Assembly (NCBI GenBank): GCA_943735955.1
Contig: OX030955.1
Coordinates: 7,986,269-8,050,268 of the forward strand
DNA from: Piscicola geometra
Lineage: Eukaryota; Annelida; Clitellata; Hirudinida; Piscicolidae
Reading direction: 5' to 3'
Length of the DNA stretch: 64,000 bases
The position numbers were made by a program, and so were the translations under genes. This document shows positions 1-13,890 of this stretch, one piece after another (position 1 is the first letter of the stretch; the number at the start of each line of letters is the position of its first letter). The notes below the pieces were generated by a model, which did not search any database, was not told the origin of the DNA, and saw only the letters and a program-made list of their open reading frames with translations.

Positions 1-99
1 GTGCTGCTGATATGTGTCTGTGGAATGTGTTGAGTCGTCTGATGACGCCTGGTACATGTTCATCTGAGTGTAAAGGAGTGTCAGTCGCATCAAATTTCA

Positions 100-250
100 C
101 TAAGCTCAACACACCACACTTCATTCCACTTTGCCACACCTCACCAAACCTAACCACACTTCACCACACCACACCAAACCTAACCAAACCCCACCACACC
201 ACACCCCACCACACCAAACCTAACCACACCACACCACACCCACACCTGTT
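100..250. repeat. Degenerate CACACCAAACCTAAC repeat
   Basis: Short tandem variants of CACCACACCACACCAAACCTAAC run through this stretch. They look like a decayed minisatellite. They run up to a possible splice acceptor at 261-262 (CACACAG). Confidence 0.7.
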
Positions 251-262
251 CACACCACACAG

Positions 263-427
263 TCAACTCACGAGACAGCGTGCGTGCATCAAGTCGACGA
301 AGGACGTGACGTCATCCCTCGTTGACTTGCATGCCCTGGTGACCTCTGCCAACAAGATCACCCTTGGTGTAGACGAGGCTGCTGCTGCTGCTGATGATGA
401 TGATGATTTTATTCCTATTTATCATGA

Positions 428-459
<32 letters not shown>

Positions 460-896
460 ATGGTGGTGATATTAGTGGCGGTGGAGGCAATGGTGGTGGT
501 GGTGGTGGTGATGATGATGACGGTTGTAGTCGTGGTGGTGATGATGATGGTTGTAGTGGTGGTGGTGGTGATGATGATGGTTGTAGTGGTGGGGGTGGAG
601 GGGGTGCAAATAACGACATGGGTGATTTTGATGATACTGTCGAGAAGGGGGGTGGAGATGATGATTGTAGTGATGATGGTGGTGATGATGATGAAGATGA
701 TGGAGGTGTCAAAGCCGTGAAACTCGGTGACAAAATTTCTGATGATACTTTTCCCAGTAACAACAACAATAACAACAACAACAACAACATCAATAACAAC
801 AACAACAACAACAACAACAACAAAAATAATAACAAAAGAAGGAGAAGAAGGGGTGGAAGGAAACCCAAGACTCTACTTTCAGCAACAGCTCCATGA
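263..896 (+). CDS. Candidate low-complexity exon, unidentified
   Basis: An open frame runs from a possible acceptor (CACACAG, ending at 262) to a TGA at 894-896. Its first 35 or so residues look like ordinary protein, including DVTSSLVDLHALVTSANKIT. It then becomes Asp/Gly runs from GAT/GGT repeats (385-700), a short mixed segment (VKAVKLGDKISDDTFP) and an Asn run from AAC repeats (760-830), and ends in a basic KRRRRRGGRKPK segment. I do not recognise the family. It could be a terminal exon of an upstream gene or an upstream Caskin exon, since Caskin downstream also carries long Asn runs. It could equally be chance reading of microsatellites. The non-repetitive first part is the only real argument for coding. 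Confidence 0.25.
387..835. repeat. GAT/GGT-rich then AAC microsatellite
   Basis: Interrupted (GAT)n and (GGT)n triplets fill 387-700. (AAC)n with ATC and AAT interruptions fills about 760-835. All six frames stay largely open here, so overlapping long frames on both strands are artefacts of the triplet period. Confidence 0.9.
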
Positions 897-1837
897 ATGG
901 GTTCTCAAGAAGGTCGACTGAAGGCAATTGTTGGCATGTTGCCAAGAATTTGAGACGTTGACTCATCGTCGTTTTCATTGTCGTATGTTTTTTTTAGACA
1001 TTTTTAATAACTTCTCATCCTAGCGAACTTACGTTTTTTATTTATATATTTGTTGCCTTTGAAAGAACTTCTCGTGTTTTTAGTTAAAAAGAGAGCAATT
1101 ATTCGTTTTTGATTTAGTGTCATTGTTGCGTGCATTGCTGTGAAGACAATCGTATTATCATCACCGTGGTGAGTTTAAGGAATTTGGAATTGGTACAATT
1201 AATTTCTTTCAAAAATAATTTAGACAATGCATGATGAATTGACTGAATGCATTGATCTAGTGGTCTAGAGACGCTTTGTTTTGACGCTATACATCTCCAG
1301 CACTGTTTTTGGCGCGACAGCACACGTCTGCCTGTAGAACTGTTCTGAGAAGGCAGTGAAGGCATTGCTTCTAATCTCATTAGAATGCTCATCTGCCTTA
1401 TTGGCTTGTTTCAAGCGACTTGCTAAGCAGTTCCTCACAGCCACACCTTCTTTGCACTTTTATAACTGACAGCCATAATTCGACTTAATGAAGCTACTGA
1501 AAGAATTAGTGAAATCCTGCTCTAGATCAATGCATGTGTGTTAGTGCGTGTGTGCGTGCGGGTTCTTTTAAAGGATTACTCTAACACTTCGCTAAATCAA
1601 ACTTGAATCGAAGATATTCCAGCGGTTTATTGATCAAATTTGAGACGCAGTGGCAGCCTTATCAAGCCTCTTAATCATCGGAGCCACTGATAAGATCGTC
1701 CTAGTAAGTGGATTTATGGAGGTTTATTATTTCTTTTCATAATTATATATTTTTTAATCATTAAAAACGAATTAATTATGAAGAAATTACAATTATGTAT
1801 ACTTTGAAAGTCGAGAGTTTCACTACTTTATTTTCTT
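897..1837. other. No gene seen
   Basis: AT-rich unique sequence. I see no open frame with protein-like composition, no tRNA-like boxes and no clear repeat. Confidence 0.5.
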
Positions 1838-2040
1838 TCCACCACACTCCTACTCACCACCCTTCCACCCACCACACCACCCTTCCACTCACCACACCAC
1901 CCTTCCACTCACCACCCTTCCACCCACCACTCACCCACTCACCCTTCCACCCACCACCATTCCACTCACCACCCTCCCACCCACCATCCTTCCACTCACC
2001 CTTCCACCCACCGCCCTTCCAACCACTCACCCACCAATAG
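1838..2040. repeat. Minisatellite, CACCCTTCCACTCACCAC-type units
   Basis: Imperfect tandem copies of units such as CACCCTTCCACCCACCAC and CACCCTTCCACTCACCAC. The short Thr/His/Pro/Ser-rich open frame over it is a repeat translation. Confidence 0.9.
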
Positions 2041-2930
2041 TCGCCCCCTCCAGCACCAAGGCTCTCGACAAAGGTTCACTGGACTGCTGACTCTCTGAAG
2101 GCAACCATTTGACAATTGAGACTTCAGGCTGCAAGTACTCTTCTATGACTTATTGAGACTATGTATCAGTGATGGTGTTGATGATGATTGTGATGATGGT
2201 GATGATGATGATCATGCTTCGACAGATTGTGTTTATACATCGCTAAAAAGGCTGAATAGGATCAATTTCAATAAAATTCATTGTAACGCGAATTTAAGTT
2301 ATCATCTTATTGTTTAATATATAGGAATGTATTTTTTAGTTATTATATTAATTTTAAATTTATAGGACATGATTCTATTAGTATAATTATAATTTTAAAT
2401 ATATAATAGGTTTTTCTGTATTGCTATAATAGTTTCCAATAATAAAAAAGTTGAAACAAATGGTAAGACTAACGAAAAGTACATTGGTTAGAGCACCAGC
2501 CAGATGACTTCGGAACAGTCTGAGACATGATCCAACCAGTCTTCACGACGGGAAGGTCTTCCAAGTGACGTCACTTGAAAAACATGTTTCTATATATTTA
2601 TCTGCTACAGTATATTATCTTGTAAAATAGGTTTCTCAGAATGCTGAGTCAGAAATATTGCTTAGTTCCAAGAAGAAAGAAATCAAAGAAAATTATGGGA
2701 AATCAAAGAAGAAAATGGTAAATTAAATAATTCCTTGATCACAGGTTCGAGAAGAGGTTTCAGAAGGTTTCAAGGCACCCACAACAGCATCCTGCCTGCT
2801 TGAGTGATCAGCCCCGCCTCTGTCCATCGAAAATCAATATCGCCACACACACGTGCACATATCCACAACTTTGAGCACACACACTCACAATTTCAAACAC
2901 ACATCCATGTACACACACTCACAACATTCT

Positions 2931-2982
<52 letters not shown>

Positions 2983-3290
2983 GCGTACACAAATGCACGT
3001 CGGCAGTGACATAAACCCGTTATAAACTCCCCTGGGCCATAAAGAGTCCATCACAGAGACGATTATTAGCAGGCTTCACAGGTTCAAGCACCGGTAACTA
3101 AGCCTCTCACGCCATCCTCGGCAGTCCCTCCAGCAGCTGACGCTCTCGTTTCGAAGTCGATTGCCACTGCATCTCAAGTTTAGATTCTACATCTATAATG
3201 TAGATTCGCTATCATGTCTTTGAGTTCGTTTGGGCCTACGCCAAGTCTCATATTATTTTATACTTGTGTCATATTATACGCCAGCACATT
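2041..3290. other. Intergenic or intronic sequence with a CATA/CA tract
   Basis: Mostly unique AT-rich DNA. A (CATA)n(CA)n tract lies at about 2928-2990 within a CA-rich stretch from 2840. I see no credible exon. Confidence 0.5.
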
Positions 3291-3295
3291 GCCTT

Positions 3296-3872
3296 CTCCA
3301 CCACCACCACCACCAGCACCCATCCACCCACCCACCAGCACCCACCCACCCATCAGCACCCACCCACCAGCACCCACCAGCACCCACCAGCACCCACCCA
3401 CCCACCCACCAGCACCCACCTACCAGCACCCACTCACCCACCCACCAGCACTCACCCACCAGCACCCACCCACCCACCCACCAGCACCCACCAGCACCCA
3501 CCAGCACCCACCAGCACCCACCAGCACCCACCAGCACCCACCAGCACCCACCAGCACCCACCCACCAGCTCCCACCCACCCACCCACCAACCCACCCACC
3601 AGCACCCACCCACCCACCAGCACCCACCAGCACCCACCCACCCACCAGCACCCACCCACCCACCAGCACCCACCCACCCACCAGCATCCACCAGCACCCA
3701 CCAGCACCCATCCACCCACCCACCAGCACCCACCCACCAGCACCCACCCACCCACCCACCCACCAGCACCCAACCACCAGCACCCACCAGCACCCACCCA
3801 CCCACCCACCCACCAGCACCCACCAGCACCCACCAGCACCCACCCACCAGCACCCACCCACCCACCCACCCG
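3296..3872. repeat. Minisatellite of CACCCACCAG units
   Basis: About 570 bp of imperfect CACCCACCAG and CACCCACC units. Because the units differ in length, overlapping open frames appear in several phases on both strands (Pro/Thr/His-rich on +, Gly/Trp/Val-rich on -). None looks like a gene. Confidence 0.95.
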
Positions 3873-5640
3873 TTGAGCCTAATCCACTTTGCAAATGCTA
3901 CTTAGCCTGAGGACGTAGTCGTTAGGGGCTCATTGAAACGTTGGTTGTGGCTTCTAGCTCTCCGCAGTGATGGCACTTTGATGAATAGATCTTTGCAAGA
4001 TGATGTTTTTGTCATGTTTTCTTCTTTGTCGACAATGTTTAGATTCCTTCATCGTGTTCTACAAAAAGTGTTGAGTGTTGTTGAAACAAAAAGAGAGAAT
4101 GAGGGACATTAGAAGCGTCTTTGTGGAGGCATCATCGTTTATTGTGAAGACATGTACGCATGCAACGAAGCCGACAGATCTCTGGCTTATGAGACTCGTT
4201 GAGTTCAGCCCATAAACGTCCATTGAGGCTCTAATTGAGAATTTGTCTATTTTTCTGAAGGGATGTGGTCTCTTGTGATCTGAATATCTCTGCATCGACG
4301 CCACTTTTATTATATTTTTTAATATACTTTAGTGTTTAAAACTAGAGAATTATTTTACATATGTTTATGTATTCCAAAACATAGTCCACAAACGGCGTTA
4401 CGAGTGACTGCAGACTGCGAAGCAAACAAAAAGACGAGCGCAAGTGGAGGGGAGATTAATCGATGGCTTCGATGCTGGAGATGCCTCCCCATCGGGCCTT
4501 CTCGTTAAAACTCCGCCTGTCTTCATTGAATTTCCAGTTGTACATGGTTGTCCACAAAAGATCGCTTGCCGAATAAATTATTGCAAGCTTCGTTAGCAGA
4601 CAGTGTTACTGAAATGTTTGTAGAGAATCATATTTGAAGACTATTTACCGGAATGTTTGAAGAAAAGAATGTGTGAAGGAAGGAATGTGTGAAGGAAGGA
4701 ATGAAGGAAATGGAAAACGAAAGAGTGGAAAGAAGTGGAAGTTGTGCACGAACGGTGGTGAACAGAGGAAATGATGAAGGACGTAAATGATGGATGGGTG
4801 TGTAATTTGCCACTAGCCGCCTCAATGGAACGAGTCCCAGTAAAAATAAGAAATAGATTTTAAAAAGTTAAAACCATTTTATAAAGTAGGAAAATGGAGT
4901 TTCCACTGATAAACTAAACCTTAGAAAGGAGATTCTCAAATGCTGACGAAGCTTCATCCACTCTGCAGTATCCACTACAAACAAACGCACACGAGAAGGT
5001 GATCAGGTTAAGGGTCACATGTGCCCATGCATTAGCTGACCCTCCTACCCGTCTCCTACAAGATAAACCTTTTAGCGCCATTAAAGAAAACCATTGATTT
5101 ATTATTTAAACCATATTTATAGCATTTAAAAATATTGAGAATAAATAGCTTTAAAGATGGATTGGAAGTTTTCATTGAAATCTTCTCCATCAACGCCTCG
5201 TCAACAAATTCTCATTATATTCGGTCATCTTTAAAAAACTATTAAAAAAAATATTATTTTAGTTTTTTTTAAGCTTTTAATTTTTTTTCGCTTTTATTCG
5301 GAAAACACTGCTCCAAGGGACCTCTTCAACGAACGCCTGATGTTCTGAAAAGCATCCTAAGTCTGCTCCAGGCGTGCCACGGCATTCATTACACAGTTTT
5401 TTTCATTTCTAAAATCGCAAGTTGCGTACTTTCGTTCATGTACAATTTTTAAAACCTGCCAAATATTCATCTCAAATTCAATATGTCTTTTTGAAGACTT
5501 TTTAAAGACTTTTAATTTCCTTCAAGGTTGTCCGTATCATATTTTTATCACAGATTCTTATTTGCCTTTCAAAACAAGTCTCACCTCCTTATCTTTCTTT
5601 TATATCCTTCCTTCTTTTATTGACCTACTTATGCTTACGT
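3873..5640. other. No gene seen
   Basis: Unique, AT-rich DNA with many poly-T and poly-A runs. Nothing with protein-like composition or RNA-gene boxes was found. The short minus-strand frame at 4628-4825 comes from a GGAATGTGTGAAGGAA-like repeat. Confidence 0.5.
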
Positions 5641-5644
5641 GCCA

Positions 5645-5790
5645 CCATCCTTCCATCATTCGCCCACTCAGCCATCCTTCCATCCTTCATCCACTCATCC
5701 ATCCTTCCATCCTTCATCCACTCATCCATCCTTCCATCATTCATCCACTCATCCATCCTTCCATCCTTCATCCACTCATCCATAATGTAC
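5645..5790. repeat. Minisatellite, TCCATCCTTCATCCACTCA unit
   Basis: About seven near-identical 19-bp units in direct tandem. Confidence 0.9.
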
Positions 5791-5964
5791 ATTCATTAAA
5801 AATAAATTATCCCTTCATATAGCACTGCTCAATGATGCAGCATCCGGCCATTTCCTTTCCTTGAGTTTCAGGCATTCTCTTCAGTTTGAAATTTCTGAAC
5901 TCACTCATTTATTCTACAATGATCCTTTTGGAACAATCATACTATTCAGCATATATAAATTTAT

Positions 5965-6030
5965 ACACACACACATAAGCACACACATAAGCACAGACAC
6001 ACACACACATTAACACACACATAAGCACAG

Positions 6031-6126
<96 letters not shown>
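5965..6126. repeat. CA microsatellite, left of the hAT insertion
   Basis: Interrupted, then pure (CA)n ending exactly at the left end of the hAT-like element. The tract resumes after the element at 7736, so the element appears to have inserted into one CA array. Confidence 0.9.
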
Positions 6127-7927
<1,801 letters not shown>

Positions 7928-7929
7928 AC

Positions 7930-9510
7930 AAACACACTCACACAAATTCATTTTTTCATGTATATCTGCCCTATATAAAAAGAAGGGTTGTAAGCGTGGT
8001 CGTGGTTGCGTGAGATTACATCTTTTGTTTCTGTTTATTTTTAAAGCGTTTTATTGAACTTGCTTGAAATTAATAACTTCAAAATCGGGAAAGTTTATCT
8101 TGTTTTTAGAGCTTGTGCTTATTGAATTGTCACAGTCAACGAGTTGATTTATCTAGCGTGCAACAATTTGATTTTCTTGTTTAATTTTTCTCCGAAGGCC
8201 AAGTCAGAAATATTTTGCTTCCAAAAAAGAAGAAAACACAAGGAAGTTGAAGGTTTGGTTGCATTTTTATCTCTGCATTACTTTATCACGATTGCATTTT
8301 AATGGCGAGATGAAAACAGATTTTTTTTTAAACAACTGAACATTTTGAGTGAAGAAAGGCGAAAATTGGTTTAAATTTGCTCAATATTAAACATTATGTT
8401 TTGCAAATTTAAAGTTGATTTAGAAGAATATAGTTTTAAAGGTTCAATTCCTAAATATTTGAAAGTATTTGGATATTCTCCGGCACTCTTCTTCGCAATC
8501 AAACGAACAAGTACATGCCTGAGAGAGCACAGCTACAATGTGTGCGAGGAATTAAGCGCCTTGTGGTCACGAACAGGAAGGAATGAAAATTCAAACATCC
8601 AAAAACAAATGAATGTGGCCACCCAAACCACTAAAACTACAACTCCAGCAAAAGAACAACTACAACAATTCCAACAACACTTAAACAGCAACACAGGCAT
8701 CCACACACAGGTATACAGACATACACAGACACAAATGCATACAGAAATACACATACACACAGACGGCATAACAAGGGGCTTTTACTTCAAGTAGACATGC
8801 AATGGAATGTTCTTTTCGCTTCAAAGTCATAAAAAGTTGTTCAAGCCTCTTACGCCCTCATTCATCCGCTCATCAGGGGACTTACTCATTTAATTGCTCA
8901 CTCATCCGTCACTCAATCCATTCATCAGTCCGTGCAGGTAGTCTCTCTGAGGCTTCATTCATTCCTTCTGCAAGGCAAGCGCAAGTCACAAAGTCTGAGC
9001 AGGAATTCAGGAGCTTAATCACGCTATTAGCATGAAAAGGAGAGAGCTAATGAATTGCCTCAGACAGGCCTACACAGCTTCATTGCACTTGCCGTGTGTT
9101 TTAGGCTGCTTAGTTTAATCGTCATGCATTCAACTCTGTTGTGTTGTATTGCACTTTAGGGTACTGATTTGGCTTTTCTTGTACTCCGTTCTATATTAAT
9201 GAATTCTATTGTATCCTATTGCATTTTATTGTATACTATTGCATTCTATTGTATGTCATTGCTTTTTATTGTATATTATTGCTTTCTATTTTATATTCTT
9301 GTTTTGTGTTGAGTTTTTATGTTTTTTTATTAAATTGTATTTCATTGTCTTTCATTGTAGTTTCAGGCTACTTCTGAGTCTTGCAGGCGAGGCTGTGAGA
9401 GTATTTATGCCGTTCTCAGCGAGCTTCAAAGTGATTTAACATGCAATAAATTGAAGAAGCTTTCATCAGTTGCTTTCTAGAACAGCATCTGAACACTCAA
9501 GCAGCCGTTT
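7930..9510. other. Mostly unique DNA with one doubtful coding-like patch
   Basis: The only segment with protein-like composition is about 8396-8710 (+), including TSTCLREHSYNVCEELSALW and a Gln/Thr-rich part. A CACACAG|GTATAC donor-like site follows at about 8710. No family is recognisable and no convincing acceptor was found, so I do not call it a gene. A TATTGCATTCTATTGTA-type imperfect repeat lies at about 9200-9310. Confidence 0.3.
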
Positions 9511-9516
9511 ATACAA

Positions 9517-9735
9517 ATGCACCAACAACCACACGCACCACCACACTTACAACCACACGCACCACCACACCTACAACCACACGTACTACCACACCTACAA
9601 CCACACATGAAACCACACATACAACCATACATAAAAATACACACACAAGCACAACAACACATACCACTACACATACACATAAATCCACACTTACAACCAC
9701 ACATACAGCCACACGTACAACCACACGCACTAAAG
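9517..9735. repeat. ACCACAC-rich minisatellite
   Basis: Variants of CACCACACCTACAACCACACG in tandem, degenerating toward CACATACAACCACACA. The overlapping frames are repeat translations. Confidence 0.85.
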
Positions 9736-9859
9736 AAGCGAACCACTTTGAAGGTTCTGATGATTCCAACTCCCAGGAGCTTGTAGTCGTTTTGCAGACT
9801 AAATGAAACGTTCGCTTGAGTGTGTTTATGGAAGGTTGAGTCGAAGAGACTTGTTCAAG

Positions 9860-10985
9860 AGGGTGTGGTTGTGGTGGGAGTGTGGTTGTGGTTGGGTGGA
9901 GGTGTGGTTGTGGTGGGGTGGAGGTGTGGTTGTGGTGGGGTGGAGGTGTGGTTGTGGTGGGGTGGAGGTGTGGTTGTGGTTGGGTGGAGGTGTGGTTGTG
10001 GTGGGATTGGGGGTGTGGTTGTGGTGGGATTGGGGGTGTGGTTGTGGTGGGATGGGAGTGTGGTTGTGGTGGGGTGGGGGGTGTGGTTGTGGTGGGATGG
10101 GGGTGTGGTTGTGGTGGGGTGGGAGTGTGGTTGTTGTGGGATGGGAGTGTGGTTGTGGTGGGGTGGAGGTGTGGTTGTGGTGGGGTGGAGGTGTGGTTGT
10201 GGTGGGGTGGGAGTGTGGTTGTGGTGGGGTGGGAGGTGTGGTTGTGGTGGGATGGGGGTGTGGTTGTGGTGGGGTGGGAGTGTGGTTGTGGTGGGGTGGA
10301 GGTGTGGTTGTGGTGGGGTGGAGGTGTGGTTGTGGTGGGGTGGAGGTGTGGTTGTGGTGGGGTGGAGGTGTGGTTGTGGTGGGGTGGGAGTGTGGTTGTG
10401 GTGGGGTGGGAGTGTGGTTGTGGTGGGATGGGGGGTGTGGTTGTGGTGGGGTGGAGGTGTGGTTGTGGTGGGGTGGAGGTGTGGTTGTGGTGGGATGGAG
10501 GTGTGGTTGTGGTGGGGTGGGAGTGTGGTTGTGGTGGGATTGGGGGTGTAGTTGTGGTGGGGTGGGAGTGTGGTTGTGGTGGGATTGGGGGTGTAGTTGT
10601 GGTGGGATTGGGGGTGTGGTTGTGGTGGGATGGGGGTGTGGTTGTGGTGGGGTGGGAGTGTGGTTGTGGTGGGATTGGGGGTGTAGTTGTGGTGGGATTG
10701 GGGGTGTGGTTGTGGTGGGATTGGGGGTGTGGTTGTGGTGGGGTAGGAGTGTGGTTGTGGTGGGGTGGAGGTGTGGTTGTGGTGGGATTGGGGGTGTGGT
10801 TGTGGTGGAATGGAGGGTGTGGTTGTGGTAGGATGGGGGTGTGGTTGTGGTGGGATTGGGGGTGTGGTTGTGGTGGGATTGGGGGTGTGGTTGTGATTGG
10901 GTGGAGGTGTGGTTGTGATGGGGTGGAGGTGTGGTTATGGTGGAGTGATAGGGTGGTTATGGTGGAGTGATAGGGTGGTTAGGTG
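9860..10985. repeat. Large minisatellite, GTGGTTGTGGTGGGGTGGAG-type units
   Basis: More than 1.1 kb of roughly 20-22-bp G/T-rich units, with GGGGTGGAG, GGGATGGGG and GGGATTGGGG variants interleaved. Three overlapping frames of 243-362 codons (Gly/Val/Trp/Cys) arise from the unit length and are not genes. The strand asymmetry (almost no C on +) makes it a candidate G-quadruplex region. Confidence 0.95.
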
Positions 10986-11094
10986 ATGTAGTATTGGAGT
11001 GGGGGGGAGGGTGAAGAGGTAAAGCAGTGGTAGGGTGGTGAAGGGATGAGGTATAATTAGAAGCAGAACAAATTAAAGGAAGAATATAATGAAA

Positions 11095-13890
11095 GGGGTA
11101 AACGGATAAAAGGTCCTCCGGATAAAAAGTCCTCGGATAAAAAGTCCTCGGATAAAAAGTCCTCCGGATAAAAAGTCCTCCGGATAAAAAGTCCTCCGGA
11201 TAAAAAGTCCTCCGGATAAAAAGTCCTCCGGATAAAAAGCCCTCCGGATAAAAAGTCCTCCGGATAAAAAGTCCTCCGGATTAAAATTTCCGGATAAAAC
11301 GTCTTCAGAATAAAAATCTTCAAAAAATTTCTTTTCAAGGAAAAATACGTGATTAATACGTGATCCTTGAAACTTTAAGAATAAAATTTAATACTTTTAT
11401 CTAATGTTTGCTATATTTTTTTCGCTCAATCTCGAAATAGCATTTGAATAAATTTGAATTGGTTGTGTTTGTTTCTTATTTTAAGCTTATGTTAGAAATA
11501 TCAAATAGAAGACATGAAACTTTCAGAGTTTTATGAGAAATGTGGTTAGAGCTCCCAGGAGGAAAAGAATAATCGGGATTAAGAAGTGCTTTTTATATAA
11601 TTTTATTAATTTTAATGAATGTAAATAATTGTTAGAAATATTTTTAATTAACAAATACTGAGGAGAGACTAACTAATTAATAAATATCAAATAGAAGACA
11701 TGAAACTTTCGGAGTTGTATGTGAAATGTGGTTAAAGCTCCAAGGAAGAAAAGAATAATTGGAAAGTAGAAGTTCTTTTATATAATTTTATTAATTTTAA
11801 TGAATGTAAAAAAAAATGTTAGAAAATTTTTTAATTAACATATACAATTAAGAGACTAATTAATTAAGAAATATCAAATAGAAGACATGAATAATCTGGA
11901 GGAAAAAGTGCTAGGGCTTCAGATTGAGCACTAGTGCAAAGCTTGCAGGCTCCCACTGGAGGAAGAAGTGCTTTTCATATAAGACTAATTAATTATTTTA
12001 AATATTTTGTAGCAAGTGTAGGAAATATCACATAGAAAAGATAAATATTCTGGAGGAAGAAGTGCTATGGTGTTAGATTGAGCTCCAGTGCAAAGCTTGC
12101 AAGCACCCACTGGAGGAATAAGTGCATTTTACATAATTTTATTAACTTGTTATATTATTTTATTAACTTGTTATATTATTTTATTATTTTTTACATTGTT
12201 TTATTAAGTTTTTATATAATTTTATTAACTTTTTATATAATTTTATTAACTTTTTATATAATTTTATTAACTTTTGTCATTTTATTAATTTTAATGAATG
12301 TAAAATAATGTTTATAAAAAATTATAATTATCAAATACTAAGAAAAGACTAATTAATTAGTTTAAATATTTTGTAGCCAACTTAGGAAATATAAAATAGA
12401 AGACATAATAATCTAGAAGAAGAAGTGCTAGGACCTCAGATTGAGCACCAGTGCAAATCTTGCAAGCACCCACTGGCTACCTAATTCACCAGGCAGATGA
12501 GCTCTGCAGTTGAAGGACATACTGTCTTCTGAACGACTCTTCTTAATATGAAATTAATTGAAATAGTTATTTAATTAATTTATTAAAATAGTGAATTTTT
12601 ATTATTATTTTGGTTAAATCAGTCATTCAGTCAGTCAGTCAGTCTATAGGACTATAAGCTGGAGTCTTGAACAACATTGGGTGCTTCAGTTTCTGTTTTT
12701 GCTACATCTAGAATATACTATTTTAACTCATTTTATTATGGTTAATAATATTTTGAAGCTTTTAGTATTTATATTATTAATTTATAAAACTATAAAAATA
12801 ATATTTTTAGTTGAATAATATATAGTATTTATTTTATTAATTTATAAAAATAATTAATTACATTTATAAAATTTTTAATAAATCAGTCAGTCAGACTATA
12901 GGCTATGTTCTTAAACACTATTGGGGCACCACAGTAAGACCTCCAACCAGTTTCCTCCATTCCTTTTGATTTTCTGAAAGTCTCAAACAGCCCTTGAGCT
13001 CAAACCTTATCCACTCCACTATATTGTTCTACTATCTTTCCTTTGTCTGCTTTTTTTTGTCCTCCCTGGTCAGTGCCTTGAAGATAATGACAACACCATC
13101 ATATATAATATTGTGATGCTGAAGATGCTGTATTGGTAAAGACAATGATTCTGTGGCAATGATTATCATGGTGATGTGGGTGAGGTGAAGGGTGATTAAA
13201 TTATTTTTTAAAGTTGGTTGTTTTTTAAAAATATTTTCTAAATAAAATAATAACCATGTGTTTTATTTTATTTAATATTCAATACTCATCAAGAACCAGC
13301 AGAAAACTTAATGATTAAAGTGAGGAATCAACAACAACCAAGTCTAATTTATTCAAATCCTATTTCCAGATTAAAAGAAAAAAATAGAGCAAACATTAGA
13401 TTAAAGTTTTAAATTTTAATCTTTCAGTTTTAAGGATCACGTATTCTTTTTTAAAGATTATTTCATTGAAAACTTTTTATAATCACGATCAAGAACCAGC
13501 AAACAATTTTATAGTTAAAGTGACAAAACAACAACAGCCAAGTCACATTTATTCAAATGCTATTTCGAGATTGAACGAAAAAAATATAGCAAACATTAGA
13601 TAAAAGTATTAAATTTTATTCTTAAAGTTTCAAAGATCACGTATTTTTCCTTGAAAAGAAATTTTTTGAAGATTTTAATCCTGAAGACTTTTTATCCGGA
13701 AATTTTAATCCGGAGGACTTTTTATCCGGAGGACTTTTTATCCGGAGGGCTTTTTATCCGGAGGACTTTTTATCCGGAGGACTTTTTATCCGGAGGACTT
13801 TTTATCCGGAGGACTTTTTATCCGGAGGACTTTTTATCCGTGGACTTTTTATCCGAGGACTTTTTATCCGGAGGACTTTTTATCCTAGAA
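11095..13890. mobile_element. Foldback-like element with long inverted arms
   Basis: The outer part of the left arm (about 11095-11290) is a tandem array of GGATAAAAAGTCCTCC. The right arm (about 13680-13890) is the same array reverse-complemented (GGAGGACTTTTTATCC). The homology continues inward: 11290-11480 is the approximate reverse complement of 13520-13680, for example CACGTATTTTTCCTTG on the right against CAAGGAAAAATACGTG on the left. Part of the right arm is duplicated in tandem (about 13270-13510). The core (11498-12480) holds about 180-190-bp direct repeats. No transposase was seen. Long tandem-repeat inverted arms around a non-coding core fit a foldback-type non-autonomous DNA transposon. 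That class is inference. Confidence 0.7.
11498..12480. repeat. About 180-bp direct repeats in the foldback core
   Basis: A unit starting near GAAATATCAAATAGAAGACA recurs at about 11498, 11685, 11866, 12025 and 12388. Shared internal blocks include a GAGGAAGAAGTGCTAGG-like block and TGCAAGCACCCACTGG. Between about 12125 and 12280 lies a separate TTTTATTAACTTTTTATATAA tandem. Confidence 0.75.

Noticed and set aside
1..51. The first bases read ...VLSRLMTP and then a GT, resembling the end of a Caskin SAM1 exon.
   Set aside because: The phase does not fit the DLTAIG exon at 20554, and a far better SAM1 exon, ending MTPE in the right phase, lies at 20156-20266.
3274..3910. Overlapping frames of 137-226 codons on both strands.
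   Set aside because: All are translations of the CACCCACCAG minisatellite in several phases.
9803..10970. Frames of up to 362 codons rich in Gly, Val, Trp and Cys.
   Set aside because: They lie wholly in a G/T-rich minisatellite, with no unique domain.
11057..11338. Paired similar frames at 11057-11338 (-) and 13651-14046 (+), which look like a duplicated protein family.
   Set aside because: They are the two inverted arms of the foldback-like element, translated from a 16-bp repeat unit.
11095..13890. The regularly spaced repeats were considered as a CRISPR array.
   Set aside because: The repeats are contiguous without unique spacers, and the genome is eukaryotic.
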